Positions 9,382 through 18,849 are shown, numbered from the stretch's first letter. The stretch: 64,000 nt of DNA from Bradyrhizobium sp. Arg816 (GCF_029989365.1 NZ_JAPRAQ010000003.1:372001-436000); one strand, 5' to 3'. Notes: generated by a model not told the origin, from the letters alone. Numbers and translations: made by a program.

Positions 9382-9408
9382 CCGTCGGGCTGCTTTTTTG
9401 CCCGACGG
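9382..9408 (+). terminator. Hairpin with a T-rich loop after the cyclase gene
   Basis: CCGTCGGGC (9382-9390) pairs with GCCCGACGG (9400-9408) across the nine-base loop TGCTTTTTT. It starts 26 bases after the cyclase stop. The T-run is in the loop rather than after the stem, so this is an atypical terminator candidate. Confidence 0.5.
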
Positions 9409-9676
9409 GTCATTTGAGTTTCGCAGGCAAAGCAAGGACTTAAGAGACCGTCTCTACTGTGCATGGGGTTGTTTTCGACATTTTTTGATGGGGCGCCACC
9501 GCCAGACGGCTGTAGAGGCAGCCCCGCCCGCTCCGATGACGAAGCCCCTTGCACGGACGCCAAGGTCGGCTACCGTTGCTACTAGCCGCAGGGCCAGGTG
9601 ACTTTTGATTTACATTTTTTAGCATTCGATCTTTCGGCGCCGCGACGGCGCGACGCCTACCGGACGAGGCGGGGTC
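9409..9676. other. Intergenic stretch without recognised features
   Basis: The space between the cyclase hairpin and opgC holds no open frame I would support, no clear promoter and no palindrome longer than a few bases. It is somewhat richer in T than the surroundings around 9470-9490 and 9600-9630, which may mark a promoter for the next gene. Confidence 0.4.
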
Positions 9677-10897
9677 ATGGTCACACGGGACCAGTCGGCT
9701 TTGTTGGCGCCGGTCGAGCGCGATTTGCGGCTCGATCTCTTCCGCGGCATCGGGTTGTGGATGATCTTCCTCGATCACATCCCGCACGACGTCGTGGCCT
9801 GGCTGACCTTGCGCAATTACGGCTTCAGCGACGCCGCCGAGTTCTTCGTCTTCATCTCCGGCTACCTCGTCGGCTGGATCTACGGGCCGATCGTCGCCGG
9901 CGGCTGGTTTCTCGCCGCGCTGAAGCGGCTGTGGCGGCGCGCGGGCGAGATGTATGTTGCCCACATCATGCTGTTCCTGCTGTTCACTGCGCAGATCGCG
10001 CGCACGGTCAGGAGGTTCGACAACCCGATGTATGCGGACGAGTTCAACGTTCACAATTTTCTCGACCATCCGGACATCCTGATAGGTCAGGCGCTCTCGC
10101 TGCGCTACAAGCCGGTCAATCTCGACGTGCTGCCGCTCTACATCACGCTGGTGCTCGCCGCGCCCTTCATCGTGTGGGGCCTGGTGCGCCGGCCAAACCT
10201 GACGCTGGCTGCCTCCGTAGTGTTGTACGTGTTGGCGCGCCGGTTCGACTGGAACATCGCCTCCTATCCGCCGGGCACGACCTGGTACTTCAACCCGTTC
10301 TGCTGGCAGCTGATGTTCGTGTTCGCCGCCTGGTGCGGCGTCGGCCAGATCGACAAGATCGCAAAATGGGTGTGGTCGAAGGCGGCGATGACGCTGGCGG
10401 CGGCCTGGCTCGCCTTCGCATTCCTGATCGTGATGACCTGGCACATCCCTGCGCTCGAGGCGCTGATCCCGAAATGGATGATCAAGGCGATCTACCCGAT
10501 CGACAAGACCGACCTCGACATGCTGCGCTTCACGCACTTTCTGGCGCTGGCGATCTGGATGACCTATTTCATCCCGCGCCACTGGAAAGCGTTGCATTTG
10601 AAATGGGTACACCCGGTCATCCTCTGCGGCCAGCATTCGCTGCCGATCTTTTGCCTCAGCGTTTTCCTGTCGTTCTCGGCGCATTGGATCCTGATGCAAT
10701 TCACCAGGGGCGTCTGGGAGCAACTCGCCGTCTCGTTCGCCGGCTTCGTCATCATGTTCGGGGCGGCGTGGCTGCTCGACCGCGCCGAGCGGGTGCCCAG
10801 CCTCTTCGTCAAGGTGACGGATGTCGACGACGAGACCGAGGCCGCCGCCGATGGCGTGCCGGTAACGGTCATCGGCGCGGCTCAGGCTCGCCGCTGA
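9677..10897 (+). CDS. opgC: OpgC-family membrane acyltransferase
   Basis: A polytopic inner-membrane protein of 406 aa with about ten hydrophobic segments. The N-terminus RDLRLDLFRGIGLWMIFLDH and the segment AAEFFVFISGYLVGW are characteristic of OpgC, which transfers succinyl groups to osmoregulated periplasmic glucans in proteobacteria. That role is known for the family and inferred here. A highly charged end (DVDDETEAAADG) follows the last membrane helix. The ATG at 9677 is preceded by a GAGG-like sequence. A small secreted DUF2059 gene follows after 41 bases and may be co-transcribed. No glucan synthase genes (opgG/H) are nearby. Confidence 0.85.
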   Translation: MVTRDQSALLAPVERDLRLDLFRGIGLWMIFLDHIPHDVVAWLTLRNYGFSDAAEFFVFISGYLVGWIYGPIVAGGWFLAALKRLWRRAGEMYVAHIMLFLLFTAQIARTVRRFDNPMYADEFNVHNFLDHPDILIGQALSLRYKPVNLDVLPLYITLVLAAPFIVWGLVRRPNLTLAASVVLYVLARRFDWNIASYPPGTTWYFNPFCWQLMFVFAAWCGVGQIDKIAKWVWSKAAMTLAAAWLAFAFLIVMTWHIPALEALIPKWMIKAIYPIDKTDLDMLRFTHFLALAIWMTYFIPRHWKALHLKWVHPVILCGQHSLPIFCLSVFLSFSAHWILMQFTRGVWEQLAVSFAGFVIMFGAAWLLDRAERVPSLFVKVTDVDDETEAAADGVPVTVIGAAQARR

Positions 10898-10938
10898 GAA
10901 CACATCGCGTCGCCGGGACGATTTTTCGGGAGAGATGC

Positions 10939-11427
10939 ATGTCGAGATTTTTGTTGACGATTGCCGGCGCCCTCCTGCTCCTCGTCTGCAACGCGTCGGC
11001 GCAAGGGCCGTCGCCCGAGGCGATGGATGCTGCGCGAAAACTCGTCGCCACGCTGAAGATCGCAGATCAGTATCGCGCGGCGCTCCCGCAGCTCCTGCTC
11101 AAGCTGAGACCCGTGGTCGCACAGGACCGGCCTGAGATCGAGCACGATTATGACGCAATGACGGCGCCGGGCTCCAACATCTACGCGCCGTTCTTTGCCT
11201 CGATGATCGACCAGATCGCCGCTCTTTATGCCCAAAACTTCACCGTCGACGAGCTGCGCCAGATCGAGGCGTTCTATGCCCAGCCTGCCGGGAAGAAGTT
11301 TCTGGAAAAGTCGGATGTGCTGGCGCAGGCGAGCGCGCAGATCGGCCAGGACGTCAACCAGAAGGCCGCCGACGAACTGAAGCAGCGCCTCATCGAGGCG
11401 CTGCGCCAGAAGGGGCACAAGCCCTGA
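10939..11427 (+). CDS. DUF2059-family exported protein
   Basis: A 162-aa protein with a clear signal peptide (FLLTIAGALLLLVCNASAQ, cleavage near residue 22), then a mostly helical domain. The segment VDELRQIEAFYAQPAGKKFL is the hallmark of DUF2059, whose function is unknown. A GAGAG ribosome site precedes the ATG. It sits 41 bases after opgC on the same strand. It is probably periplasmic and its role is open. Confidence 0.85.
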   Translation: MSRFLLTIAGALLLLVCNASAQGPSPEAMDAARKLVATLKIADQYRAALPQLLLKLRPVVAQDRPEIEHDYDAMTAPGSNIYAPFFASMIDQIAALYAQNFTVDELRQIEAFYAQPAGKKFLEKSDVLAQASAQIGQDVNQKAADELKQRLIEALRQKGHKP

Positions 11428-11475
11428 GCTTGGACCGGCAGGGTACGCGAGGCTAGGCCTTGCGTACCGGTTGCC

Positions 11476-12681
11476 TCACTTCACCAGGGGACAGCCGCCG
11501 TCCTTTAGCGGCCGGAACGCCTGGTCGGCCGGCACTTCCGCGAGCAGCTTGTAATAGTCCCACGGGCCCTTCGATTCCTCGGGCTTCTTCACCTGGAACA
11601 GGTACATGCTGTGCACCATGCGGCCGTCCTCGCGGAGTGTGCCGTTGTCGGTGAACGCGTCCTTCACCGGCAGCTCGCGCATCTTCGCCATCACCGTCTT
11701 GGTGTCCCGGGTACCGGCGGCCTGGACGGCCTTCAGATAGTGCAGCGTCGCGCTGTAGGTCGCGGCCTGGTTCATGGTCGGCATGCGCTTGACGCGCTCC
11801 TGGAAACGCTTGCCGAAGGCGCGGGTCTTGTCGTTGAGGTCCCAGTAATAGGCCTCGGTGATGATCAGGCCTTGCGCGAGCTTCAAGCCCAGGCTGTGCA
11901 CGTCGGAGATGAACATCACGATCGCAGCCAGGTTCTGGCCGCCGGCGACGATGCCGAACTCGCCGGCCTGCTTGATCGCGTTGATGGTGTCACCGCCGCC
12001 ATTGGCGAGCCCGATGATCTTGGCCTTGGAGGCCTGGGCCTGCAGCAGGAATGACGAGAAATCGGCCGTGTTGAGCGGATGCTTGACGCTGCCGAGCACC
12101 TTGCCGCCGGCAGCCTTGACCACGTCGGAGGTGTCGCGCTCGACCGAATGGCCGAACACGTAGTCGGCGGTGAGGAAGAACCAGCTGTCGCCGCCGTTCT
12201 TGACGATGGCGCTACCGACGGTGTGGGCGTTGGCATAGGTGTCATAAGTCCAGTGCGCGGTGTAGGGCGAGCAGGATTTTCCGGTGATGTCGGAGCTTGC
12301 CGCGTCGGCCACGATCATCACCTTCTCGTACTGCTTCGACAGCTCCATCACCGCGAGCGCGGTGGCCGAGGTCGGCAGGTCGATGATCATGTCGACACCC
12401 TCGGTCTCCCACCACTTTCGCGCGATGGTGGAGGCGACGTCGGGCTTGTTGAGCACGTCGGCTGCGACCATCTCGATCGGCTTGCCGAACGTCTGGCCGC
12501 CAAAATCCTCGATCGCCATCTTGGTGGCCTCGACATTCCCCTGGCCGCCGATGTCGGAATAGACCGAGGAGAAGTCGGAGAGCACGCCGATCTTGAGCGG
12601 GGCCTGCTGGGCGGACGATGGATTGATGAAAAACGCAGACAGCAGGCCGGCCGCGAAGGCGGCGAGCGCGATCCGATACAT
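11476..12681 (-). CDS. Branched-chain amino acid-type ABC transporter substrate-binding protein (orphan)
   Basis: Periplasmic binding protein of the Leu/Ile/Val (Peripla_BP_6) family, 401 aa. The ATG at 12681 follows GGGGGAA and opens a signal peptide (ALAAFAAGLLSAFFINPSSAQ) before the mature start APLKIGVLSDFSSVYSDIGG. The frame is open far upstream, but that part overlaps the divergent ligase and is spurious. No permease or ATPase gene is adjacent. The divergent neighbours are an acyl-CoA synthetase and an oxidoreductase, so an organic acid is as plausible a ligand as an amino acid. Confidence 0.9.
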   Translation of the reverse strand: MYRIALAAFAAGLLSAFFINPSSAQQAPLKIGVLSDFSSVYSDIGGQGNVEATKMAIEDFGGQTFGKPIEMVAADVLNKPDVASTIARKWWETEGVDMIIDLPTSATALAVMELSKQYEKVMIVADAASSDITGKSCSPYTAHWTYDTYANAHTVGSAIVKNGGDSWFFLTADYVFGHSVERDTSDVVKAAGGKVLGSVKHPLNTADFSSFLLQAQASKAKIIGLANGGGDTINAIKQAGEFGIVAGGQNLAAIVMFISDVHSLGLKLAQGLIITEAYYWDLNDKTRAFGKRFQERVKRMPTMNQAATYSATLHYLKAVQAAGTRDTKTVMAKMRELPVKDAFTDNGTLREDGRMVHSMYLFQVKKPEESKGPWDYYKLLAEVPADQAFRPLKDGGCPLVK

Positions 12682-12835
12682 GGCATTTCCCCCGACATTT
12701 TTAGTGGGTGCACCAGCCCAAGTTTGCCTCGGTGAAGCGGCAATTCTTGCGTCATGACGCCAGCATGCAGGCAATTTGACCCGGCCGACAGCGCCGACTA
12801 CGCTTCGCGCAAATTGCAAATCCCGGGGAGTAGAA

Positions 12836-14449
12836 ATGTCGAGCGACACCGCGGCCACCATCTCGAAAGCGCGCGAGCATTCCATTGGTGATCTTCTGCG
12901 CCGCTCGGCAGGCCGCGAGCCGGACAAGCTCGCGGTGAGCTGCGGCCATGTCAGCTGGACGTTCGCCGAGATGGACGCGATCTGCAACCGGCTCGGCCGC
13001 GGCCTGCTCGGTCTTGGCGTGAAAAAGGGCGACCGTCTCGCCGTGCTCTCGCGCAACTCGCATGCCTTTGCCGCGCTGCGTTTTGCGGTGGCCCGCATCG
13101 GCGCGGTGCTGGTGCCGATCAACTTCATGCTCAATCCGGACGAGATCAATTTCATCCTGAAGAGCTCCGGCGCAAAACTGCTCGCGACCGGTCCCGATTT
13201 CGTCGAGCCCGCGCGCGCGGCTTCGGCCAAAGGCTGCGCGGTCGAAAAGATGGTCTGGCTGCCGGGCGAGGATCCGGCCACGGCGCCCGCGGGCCTCACC
13301 ACTTTCGACGATCTCCTCAACCCCGACGGCGCGTTCCTGGAGGCCTCGGTCGACAGCCGCGATCTCGCACAGATTGTCTATACCAGCGGCACGGAATCGC
13401 TGCCCAAGGGCGCGATGCTGACCCATGAAGCCGTGATGTGGCAGTACGTCAGCTGCATCATCGACGGCGGCATGAGCGCGGACGACAAGTTCCTGCACGC
13501 GCTGCCGCTCTATCATTGCGCCCAGCTCGACGTCTTCCTGGGACCGCAGATCTATCTCGGCGCCTCGGGCGTGATCACGGGCAAGCCGACCGCCGACAAC
13601 ATCCTGGCGCTGGTCCAGGCGCACAAGATCACCTCGTTCTTCGCGCCGCCGACGATCTGGATCGCGATGCTGCGCTCGCCGAATTTCGACAAGACCGATC
13701 TGTCGACACTTCAGAAGGGTTATTACGGCGCCTCGATCATGCCCGTGGAGGTGCTGCTCGAGCTGCAGCGCCGCCTGCCCAACGTCAAGTTCTGGAATTT
13801 CTACGGCCAGACCGAGATCGCGCCGCTCGCGACCGTGCTGCGGCCCGAGGACCAGCTGCGCAAGGCCGGCTCGGCCGGCAAGCCCGTGCTCAATGTCGAG
13901 ACGCGCGTGGTCAACACGGCGATGGAAGATGTGAAAGTCGGCGAGGTCGGGGAGATCGTTCACCGCTCGCCGCATCTTCTCTCCGGCTACTACAACGATC
14001 CCGTGAAGACCGCGGCGGCATTCAGCGGCGGCTGGTTTCACTCCGGCGATCTCGCCACCATCGATGAGGACGGCCACATCACCGTGGTCGACCGCGTCAA
14101 GGACATGATCAAGACCGGCGGCGAGAATGTCGCGAGCCGCGAGGTCGAGGAGATGGTCTACCGCATCCCCGCGGTCTCCGAGGTTGCCGTGGTCGGCCTG
14201 CCCGATCCGCGCTGGATCGAGGCGGTCACGGCGATCGTCGTGGTCAAGACCGGCGAGAAGCTCGACGAGGACACCGTCATCAAGCACTGCGCCGGCCAGA
14301 TGGCGCATTTCAAGGTGCCCAAGCGCGTCATCTTCGTCGACAGCCTGCCGAAGAACCCGAGCGGCAAGCTGCTCAAGCGCGAGCTCCGCCAGCGCTTCGT
14401 CGGCGGCGAGACACTCGACAAGGCGATCCAGAAGAATTTTGGGACGTAA
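12836..14449 (+). CDS. Acyl-CoA synthetase (AMP-forming ligase)
   Basis: ANL-superfamily ligase of 537 aa that would activate a carboxylic acid to its CoA thioester via an acyl-adenylate. The phosphate loop reads YTSGTESLPKGAML (the usual TG pair is ES), followed by the FYGQTEIAP aromatic-acid motif, the GWFHSGDLATID hinge region and a C-terminal PKNPSGKLLKRELR with the catalytic Lys. GGGGAG precedes the ATG at 12836. The next gene starts 16 bases downstream, so this ligase and the dehydrogenase form an operon. It is divergent from the orphan binding protein. The substrate is probably a fatty or aromatic acid but cannot be fixed. Confidence 0.92.
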   Translation: MSSDTAATISKAREHSIGDLLRRSAGREPDKLAVSCGHVSWTFAEMDAICNRLGRGLLGLGVKKGDRLAVLSRNSHAFAALRFAVARIGAVLVPINFMLNPDEINFILKSSGAKLLATGPDFVEPARAASAKGCAVEKMVWLPGEDPATAPAGLTTFDDLLNPDGAFLEASVDSRDLAQIVYTSGTESLPKGAMLTHEAVMWQYVSCIIDGGMSADDKFLHALPLYHCAQLDVFLGPQIYLGASGVITGKPTADNILALVQAHKITSFFAPPTIWIAMLRSPNFDKTDLSTLQKGYYGASIMPVEVLLELQRRLPNVKFWNFYGQTEIAPLATVLRPEDQLRKAGSAGKPVLNVETRVVNTAMEDVKVGEVGEIVHRSPHLLSGYYNDPVKTAAAFSGGWFHSGDLATIDEDGHITVVDRVKDMIKTGGENVASREVEEMVYRIPAVSEVAVVGLPDPRWIEAVTAIVVVKTGEKLDEDTVIKHCAGQMAHFKVPKRVIFVDSLPKNPSGKLLKRELRQRFVGGETLDKAIQKNFGT

Positions 14450-14465
14450 GCACGGAGCGGTCGCC

Positions 14466-15473
14466 ATGAAAGCCTGGCAAGTCGCGCGCGACTGGTCGAT
14501 CGAGGGGATGGAGCTGGTCGATCTGCCGAAACCGACGCCTGGCCCCGGCCAGGTCGCGGTACGGATGAAAGCGGCATCGCTCAACTACCGTGATCTGCTC
14601 ACGGTGCAGGGTAAGGGCGGCGTCTCCCGATTGCCGCTGATCCCGTTCTCGGACGGTGCCGGCGAAGTCATCGCGGTCGGCGACGGTGTTGCCCGCGTTG
14701 CGGTTGGCGATCGCGTCTGTCCGATGTTCTTCCAGTCCTGGATCGACGGGAAGGTGTCGGCGTCCAGCCGCCGCTATGCGCTCGGCGGCACGCGGCCGGG
14801 CGTGTTGCAGGAGGTGATGCTGCTCGATGCCGAGGGCGTCAGCCGCATTCCATCGCACCTTTCGTTCCTGGAGGCGGCGACGCTGCCCTGTGCTGGCCTC
14901 ACGGCGTGGCGCGCGCTGTTCGAGGAGGCCAGGGTGAAACCCGGTGACACCGTGCTGGTGCAGGGCACCGGCGGTGTCTCGATCTTCGCGCTGCAATTCG
15001 CAAAGCTCACCGGCGCGAGCGTGATCGTGACGTCGTCGAGCGACGAGAAGCTCGAACGTGCCAAGGCGCTCGGCGCCGACCACACCATCAATTATCGTTC
15101 GGTGCCGGAGTGGGGCAAGGCCGCGGCCGATTGGACTGGCGGCGGTGTCGATCACATCGTCGAGGTCGGCGGCAAGGATACCTTTGCGCAGTCGCTCGAG
15201 GCTGTCAGGATCGGTGGCAACATTCTGGTGATCGGCGTGCTCACCGGCTTTTCGCAGCAGATCGCGATTCCAAGCCTGTTCTCCAAGAACCTGCACGTCA
15301 TCGGCCTGTCGGTCGGCAGCCGGCGGATGTTCGAGGCGATGACAGCCGCGATCGGGCGCAACGGCATGAGGCCAGTGATTGACCGTGCGTTCGGCTTTGA
15401 CGCCGTGCCGGACGCGTTGCGGCTGATGCAGCAGGGCGGTCAATTCGGCAAGATCGTGGTTGAGTTTGCCTAG
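14466..15473 (+). CDS. NAD(P)-dependent alcohol dehydrogenase / quinone oxidoreductase (MDR)
   Basis: Medium-chain dehydrogenase/reductase of 335 aa. Visible are the GroES-like half (LPLIPFSDGAGEVIAVGDGV), the segment TLPCAGLTAWRALFE, and the cofactor fold with VQGTGGVSIFALQFAK near residue 170. The structural four-cysteine zinc lobe is absent, so a zinc-independent, quinone-reductase-like or acyl-CoA-reductase-like enzyme is possible. It follows the acyl-CoA synthetase after 16 bases. Its stop overlaps by four bases with the convergent AraC-type regulator. Confidence 0.88.
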   Translation: MKAWQVARDWSIEGMELVDLPKPTPGPGQVAVRMKAASLNYRDLLTVQGKGGVSRLPLIPFSDGAGEVIAVGDGVARVAVGDRVCPMFFQSWIDGKVSASSRRYALGGTRPGVLQEVMLLDAEGVSRIPSHLSFLEAATLPCAGLTAWRALFEEARVKPGDTVLVQGTGGVSIFALQFAKLTGASVIVTSSSDEKLERAKALGADHTINYRSVPEWGKAAADWTGGGVDHIVEVGGKDTFAQSLEAVRIGGNILVIGVLTGFSQQIAIPSLFSKNLHVIGLSVGSRRMFEAMTAAIGRNGMRPVIDRAFGFDAVPDALRLMQQGGQFGKIVVEFA

Positions 15474-16402
15474 TCCATCTCGCCGGAAAGCATCCTGACG
15501 TCGTCGGGCGTCCGTCCGAAGCGGCGGCGGAATGCGCGGTGGAAGTAGGAGACGTCGTGAAAGCCGGCGAGGTGCGCGATCTCGATGATCTTGCGCGTTC
15601 GCAGGTTTGGATTCCGAAGCAGCCGCTGCTCCAGAACGAAGCCGCTATAGGTGATGCCGGCCTGCTCGAACATCAACTGGATCGTGCGCGGGCTGATCCG
15701 GTGCGCGGCTGAAAGGACGGTGAGCGACAGCGCGGGGCTGTCGAGCTGGGCCAGGATGTCGGATTTGAGCGTTTCGAGACGCGCCGCCGCAAGGCCGCGC
15801 ATGCGAGCTTGCTCGGCGACATCGCCGCGCGCGCCGATCATCAGCACGGAGAGGTCGAACAGATGCTGCGAGACTGCATCGAGCTCCGCGGGCGCGAGCT
15901 TGTCGGCATAGGTGTGCGCAAGGTCATAATATCGCAGGTACATCGCCGTGATCGGATTGGCGCCGGGAATCGACTGCGCAATCAGGTCCTCGGCATTCGG
16001 GCACGCGCGCAGCAGCGCCTTGCGCGGCAGTAGCGTCGTCCGGAAGTCGCCGTGCGTCGTCTGGGTGATATGGGCGCCCTTGATCGAGGGGTCGCCGATC
16101 GTGACGTCGCCGGCGGCGACCTCCAGCGGACGTCGTCCCATGGCCCCGCTCAGCGCCGAATTCGGCGACACCGTGATCACCAATTCGTCGTTCGTCCCCA
16201 GCGACACGAAGGAGATCGGCGTGCCGAACGAGGCCGAGAGTCGGAGGCGCGGAAGAATGGCCGGCGAAATGGTCCGGTGAACACGTCCTTCCCCGATCGG
16301 AACGAAATCGACGTCCGCGACCTGGCGGCAGAACTGCTCGCGCCATCTTTCATAGGCCTGGCCATTCGGGTCGCCATCGAATGAGAGTTGAGGCTGGATC
16401 AT
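15470..16402 (-). CDS. AraC-family transcriptional regulator
   Basis: A 310-aa regulator with the DNA-binding domain at its C-terminus. Two helix-turn-helix elements are visible: HRISPRTIQLMFEQAGITYS and IIEIAHLAGFHDVSYFHRAF followed by RRFGRTPDDVR. The N-terminal half is a ligand- or oligomerisation-type domain that I cannot assign (it resembles the AraC-binding-like domain of NahR/XylS-like proteins). The start at 16402 is uncertain because no good ribosome site precedes it, and the frame is open to 16474. The convergent neighbour is the oxidoreductase of the synthetase operon, which it might control. Confidence 0.88.
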   Translation of the reverse strand: MIQPQLSFDGDPNGQAYERWREQFCRQVADVDFVPIGEGRVHRTISPAILPRLRLSASFGTPISFVSLGTNDELVITVSPNSALSGAMGRRPLEVAAGDVTIGDPSIKGAHITQTTHGDFRTTLLPRKALLRACPNAEDLIAQSIPGANPITAMYLRYYDLAHTYADKLAPAELDAVSQHLFDLSVLMIGARGDVAEQARMRGLAAARLETLKSDILAQLDSPALSLTVLSAAHRISPRTIQLMFEQAGITYSGFVLEQRLLRNPNLRTRKIIEIAHLAGFHDVSYFHRAFRRRFGRTPDDVRMLSGEMD

Positions 16403-16597
16403 CGATCGGGAAGGGCAGGTTGGTTGGCGATTTACGGCAGGTTGTATCGTCAGGCCGGTGCGCCGCAACCGCAAAAGCGCTGGATTGCGTGATAAGCCAC
16501 TCGCGGTGACGCGCTGTGACCGCGACCTGGTGCCGCAGCCCGGTGTGCCCGGATCGTAAAAGCAATTCGCGCCGTGATGTCCGGGCGGCCGCTTGGC

Positions 16598-17794
16598 TCA
16601 ATACTTCTTCACCGCGGCACCGAAGGCCAGCCACAACACCATCGATGCGAGCCCGAAGCCGCCGAGCAGCAGGAAGGTCGAGCCGTAGCCGATCCATTGC
16701 GCGATCCAGCCGCCGAGCGCGGGGCTGAGACTCGCGCCGATGCCTTGCACGGTGATGACGGCGCCCTGGCCGAGATTGATGCGGCCGGTGCCGTTGAGTG
16801 AGCGCGCGACCATGCCGGGGACGGCCACCGTCTGCAGCCCGGTGCCGATGCCGTCGAGCACCTGCATCGGCACGACGCCCCACCATCCCGTGACGAAGAA
16901 GGCGAGCACGCCGCGGATGGGCAGGAACATGAAAGAGACCAGGATCACCGGCCAGTAGTTGCGCTTGCTCGCGGCCTTCATCGCGATCAGCGACGTCACG
17001 ACCATCACGCCCTGCGCGATCACGACGGTGGTCGCGACGAAGGTCGGGCCGTTGGCCTGGCCTTCGGCCACCGCCGCAAGTCCATAGAGCGGTACGATCG
17101 CGGCGTTGCCGAGATGAAACAGCGCGAGCGCCAGCGCCAGCACGAGCAGCGCCCGGTGCTTGAGCAGTATGGTGAACGCATCCGGCGCGCTGTCAGGGTC
17201 ATCCTCCTTGCTGCCGCGCGAGGCGCGATCGTCGATCGCCTTTGCGGGGATCATCAGCACGCAGGCAATCGCGATGGCGCCGAACACGGCCGCCAGCACG
17301 AACACGAAGACATAGCCGAACTTGTAGCCGAGATAACCCGACAACGCTGCGCCGACCATGTTGCCGGCATGGTTGAAGGCCTGGTTGCGGCCGTTCAGCG
17401 CATTGAAGCCTTTTTGTTTGGCGATGCCGAGGGTGATGCCTGTGACCGCCGGCACGATCGCGGCGCTCGCCAGCGATTGCGCGACTTGCGACAACGTGAC
17501 CGCCCAGAAATTCTGCGAGATCAGGATGATTGCGGACGCAAGCACCACGCAGATGCCGGGGATGACGACCCACAGGCGCTTGTTGCGGCTGGAATCGATG
17601 AAACCGCCGATCGGCGTCGTGGCCAGCATGCCCGCGACATTGCCGATCGTCAGCGCGGTGCCGATCAATCCGGTCGCCCAGCCGCGCTCCTGGAGGAACA
17701 CGCCGACGAACGGTCCGATGCCCGACTGCATGTCGGCCATGAAGAAGTTGACTGCGTAGAGGGGCCAGAGGCGGGGAGGGGAGCGCGATGCCAT
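16598..17794 (-). CDS. Major facilitator superfamily transporter
   Basis: A 12-helix inner-membrane transporter, 398 aa from the ATG at 17794. A TTG at 17848 would add 18 residues, and neither has a strong ribosome site. The N-terminal half has the helix 2-3 loop GGFIDSSRNKRLW, a relaxed form of the MFS motif GxxxDrxGrr. A charged central loop (KAIDDRASRGSKEDDPDSAP) separates the halves. Substrate is unknown. An exporter of small metabolites or drugs is the most common role for this kind of MFS. Confidence 0.88.
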   Translation of the reverse strand: MASRSPPRLWPLYAVNFFMADMQSGIGPFVGVFLQERGWATGLIGTALTIGNVAGMLATTPIGGFIDSSRNKRLWVVIPGICVVLASAIILISQNFWAVTLSQVAQSLASAAIVPAVTGITLGIAKQKGFNALNGRNQAFNHAGNMVGAALSGYLGYKFGYVFVFVLAAVFGAIAIACVLMIPAKAIDDRASRGSKEDDPDSAPDAFTILLKHRALLVLALALALFHLGNAAIVPLYGLAAVAEGQANGPTFVATTVVIAQGVMVVTSLIAMKAASKRNYWPVILVSFMFLPIRGVLAFFVTGWWGVVPMQVLDGIGTGLQTVAVPGMVARSLNGTGRINLGQGAVITVQGIGASLSPALGGWIAQWIGYGSTFLLLGGFGLASMVLWLAFGAAVKKY

Positions 17795-17984
17795 CGGGAC
17801 GTTGAGCGACTGCCGGCGGAAATGGTCTTGCACAAGCAGGGCTGACAAGACGGGCTGACATGACCGGCCAACTGGCGCCGGGGCGGACCGGAAAGTAACA
17901 TGTGCTAGCCGGGTTGGTTCCTCCGCACTTGCGATGGGAGGGCTACGGCGTCATCTCGTGGGTGTCCCCTCCTTCTTCTGGATC

Positions 17985-18794
17985 ATGGCCATGCCTCTCT
18001 GGACCTGCGAAACCTGCGGCGCGCAATTTTCGGACAGCGGAAATCCGCCCGCATCCTGTCCGATCTGCGAGGACGAGCGGCAGTTCGTGAACTGGAAGGG
18101 CCAAACCTTCCTCACACGCGCGGAGCTGGCTGGCGGCCACCGCCTGGTCTGGCGCGATGATCTCGGCCTCACCGGCCTTGCGCTCGAGTCGAGCTTTGCC
18201 ATCGGGCAGCGCGCGCTGCTGGTCCCCGACGGCGGCGGATGCGTGATGTGGGATTGCATTCCGCTAGCGACGTCGGAAGCGATCGCGCATGTGCGGTCGC
18301 TCGGCGGATTGAAGGCGATCGCGATCTCGCATCCGCATTACTATGGCGCGCTTGCCGACTGGAGCGAGGCGTTCGGCGGTGTGCCGGTCTATCTGCATGC
18401 CGATGATCGCCAATGGGTGACGCGTCCGCATCCCGCCATCGTGCACTGGACCGGTGATCAACAGCGCATCTCCGACGATGTGCTGCTGCTCCGCACCGGC
18501 GGTCATTTCGCGGGCGCGACCATGCTGCACCATGCGCGCGGTGCGGAGGGCAAGGGCGCGCTGCTCACCGGCGACATTGCGCAGGTGACGATGGACCGCC
18601 GCTTCGTCAGCTTCATGTACTCCTATCCGAACTACATGCCGCTCAACGCCTCCGCGGTGCGGCGGATCGCGGCTGCTGTGGAGCCGCTCGCCTTTGACCG
18701 CATCTACGGCGCCTGGTGGGGCCGCAACATCGCCTCCGGCGCCAAGGCCGCATTCGCAGCGTCCGTGCAGCGATACATCGCGGCCATCGCCTGA
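17985..18794 (+). CDS. MBL-fold metallo-hydrolase with rubredoxin-like N-terminal zinc knuckle
   Basis: A 269-aa protein opening with a four-cysteine knuckle (WTCETCGAQF and PICEDE), then a metallo-beta-lactamase-type domain. The usual HxHxDH metal motif is only partly present: SHPHYYGALADW gives two histidines but no Asp-His. Later GGHFAGATMLHH and LTGDIAQV fit the second half of the fold. The substrate is unknown. I place the start at 17985 because the frame upstream lacks a ribosome site and the Cys knuckle starts soon after. A related ATG lies at 17991. Confidence 0.78.
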   Translation: MAMPLWTCETCGAQFSDSGNPPASCPICEDERQFVNWKGQTFLTRAELAGGHRLVWRDDLGLTGLALESSFAIGQRALLVPDGGGCVMWDCIPLATSEAIAHVRSLGGLKAIAISHPHYYGALADWSEAFGGVPVYLHADDRQWVTRPHPAIVHWTGDQQRISDDVLLLRTGGHFAGATMLHHARGAEGKGALLTGDIAQVTMDRRFVSFMYSYPNYMPLNASAVRRIAAAVEPLAFDRIYGAWWGRNIASGAKAAFAASVQRYIAAIA

Positions 18795-18832
18795 CGCGCG
18801 ACGACCAAAACCCCCTTGTCCTGATCTAATAA

Positions 18833-18849
18833 CTGTACTATAAGTACAG
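18833..18849. promoter_or_regulatory. Perfect 17-bp palindrome, probable operator
   Basis: CTGTACT (18833-18839) and AGTACAG (18843-18849) flank the centre ATA. It is set in AT-rich DNA 103 bases before the MetX-like gene and after the metallo-hydrolase, a position expected of a repressor site. No regulator gene is adjacent, so the binding protein is unknown. Confidence 0.55.

Noticed and set aside
12749..12760. 12-bp palindrome GCGTCATGACGC before the acyl-CoA synthetase
   Set aside because: Short and GC-rich for this DNA, so chance is likely. I note it only as a possible operator.
12682..13320. N-terminal extension of the orphan binding protein by over 200 residues
   Set aside because: It would overlap the divergent ligase, and the signal peptide with a good ribosome site begins at 12681.
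12752..14584. 610-codon minus-strand frame opposite the acyl-CoA synthetase
   Set aside because: It overlaps an entire conserved ligase gene and has the composition of a high-GC antisense frame.
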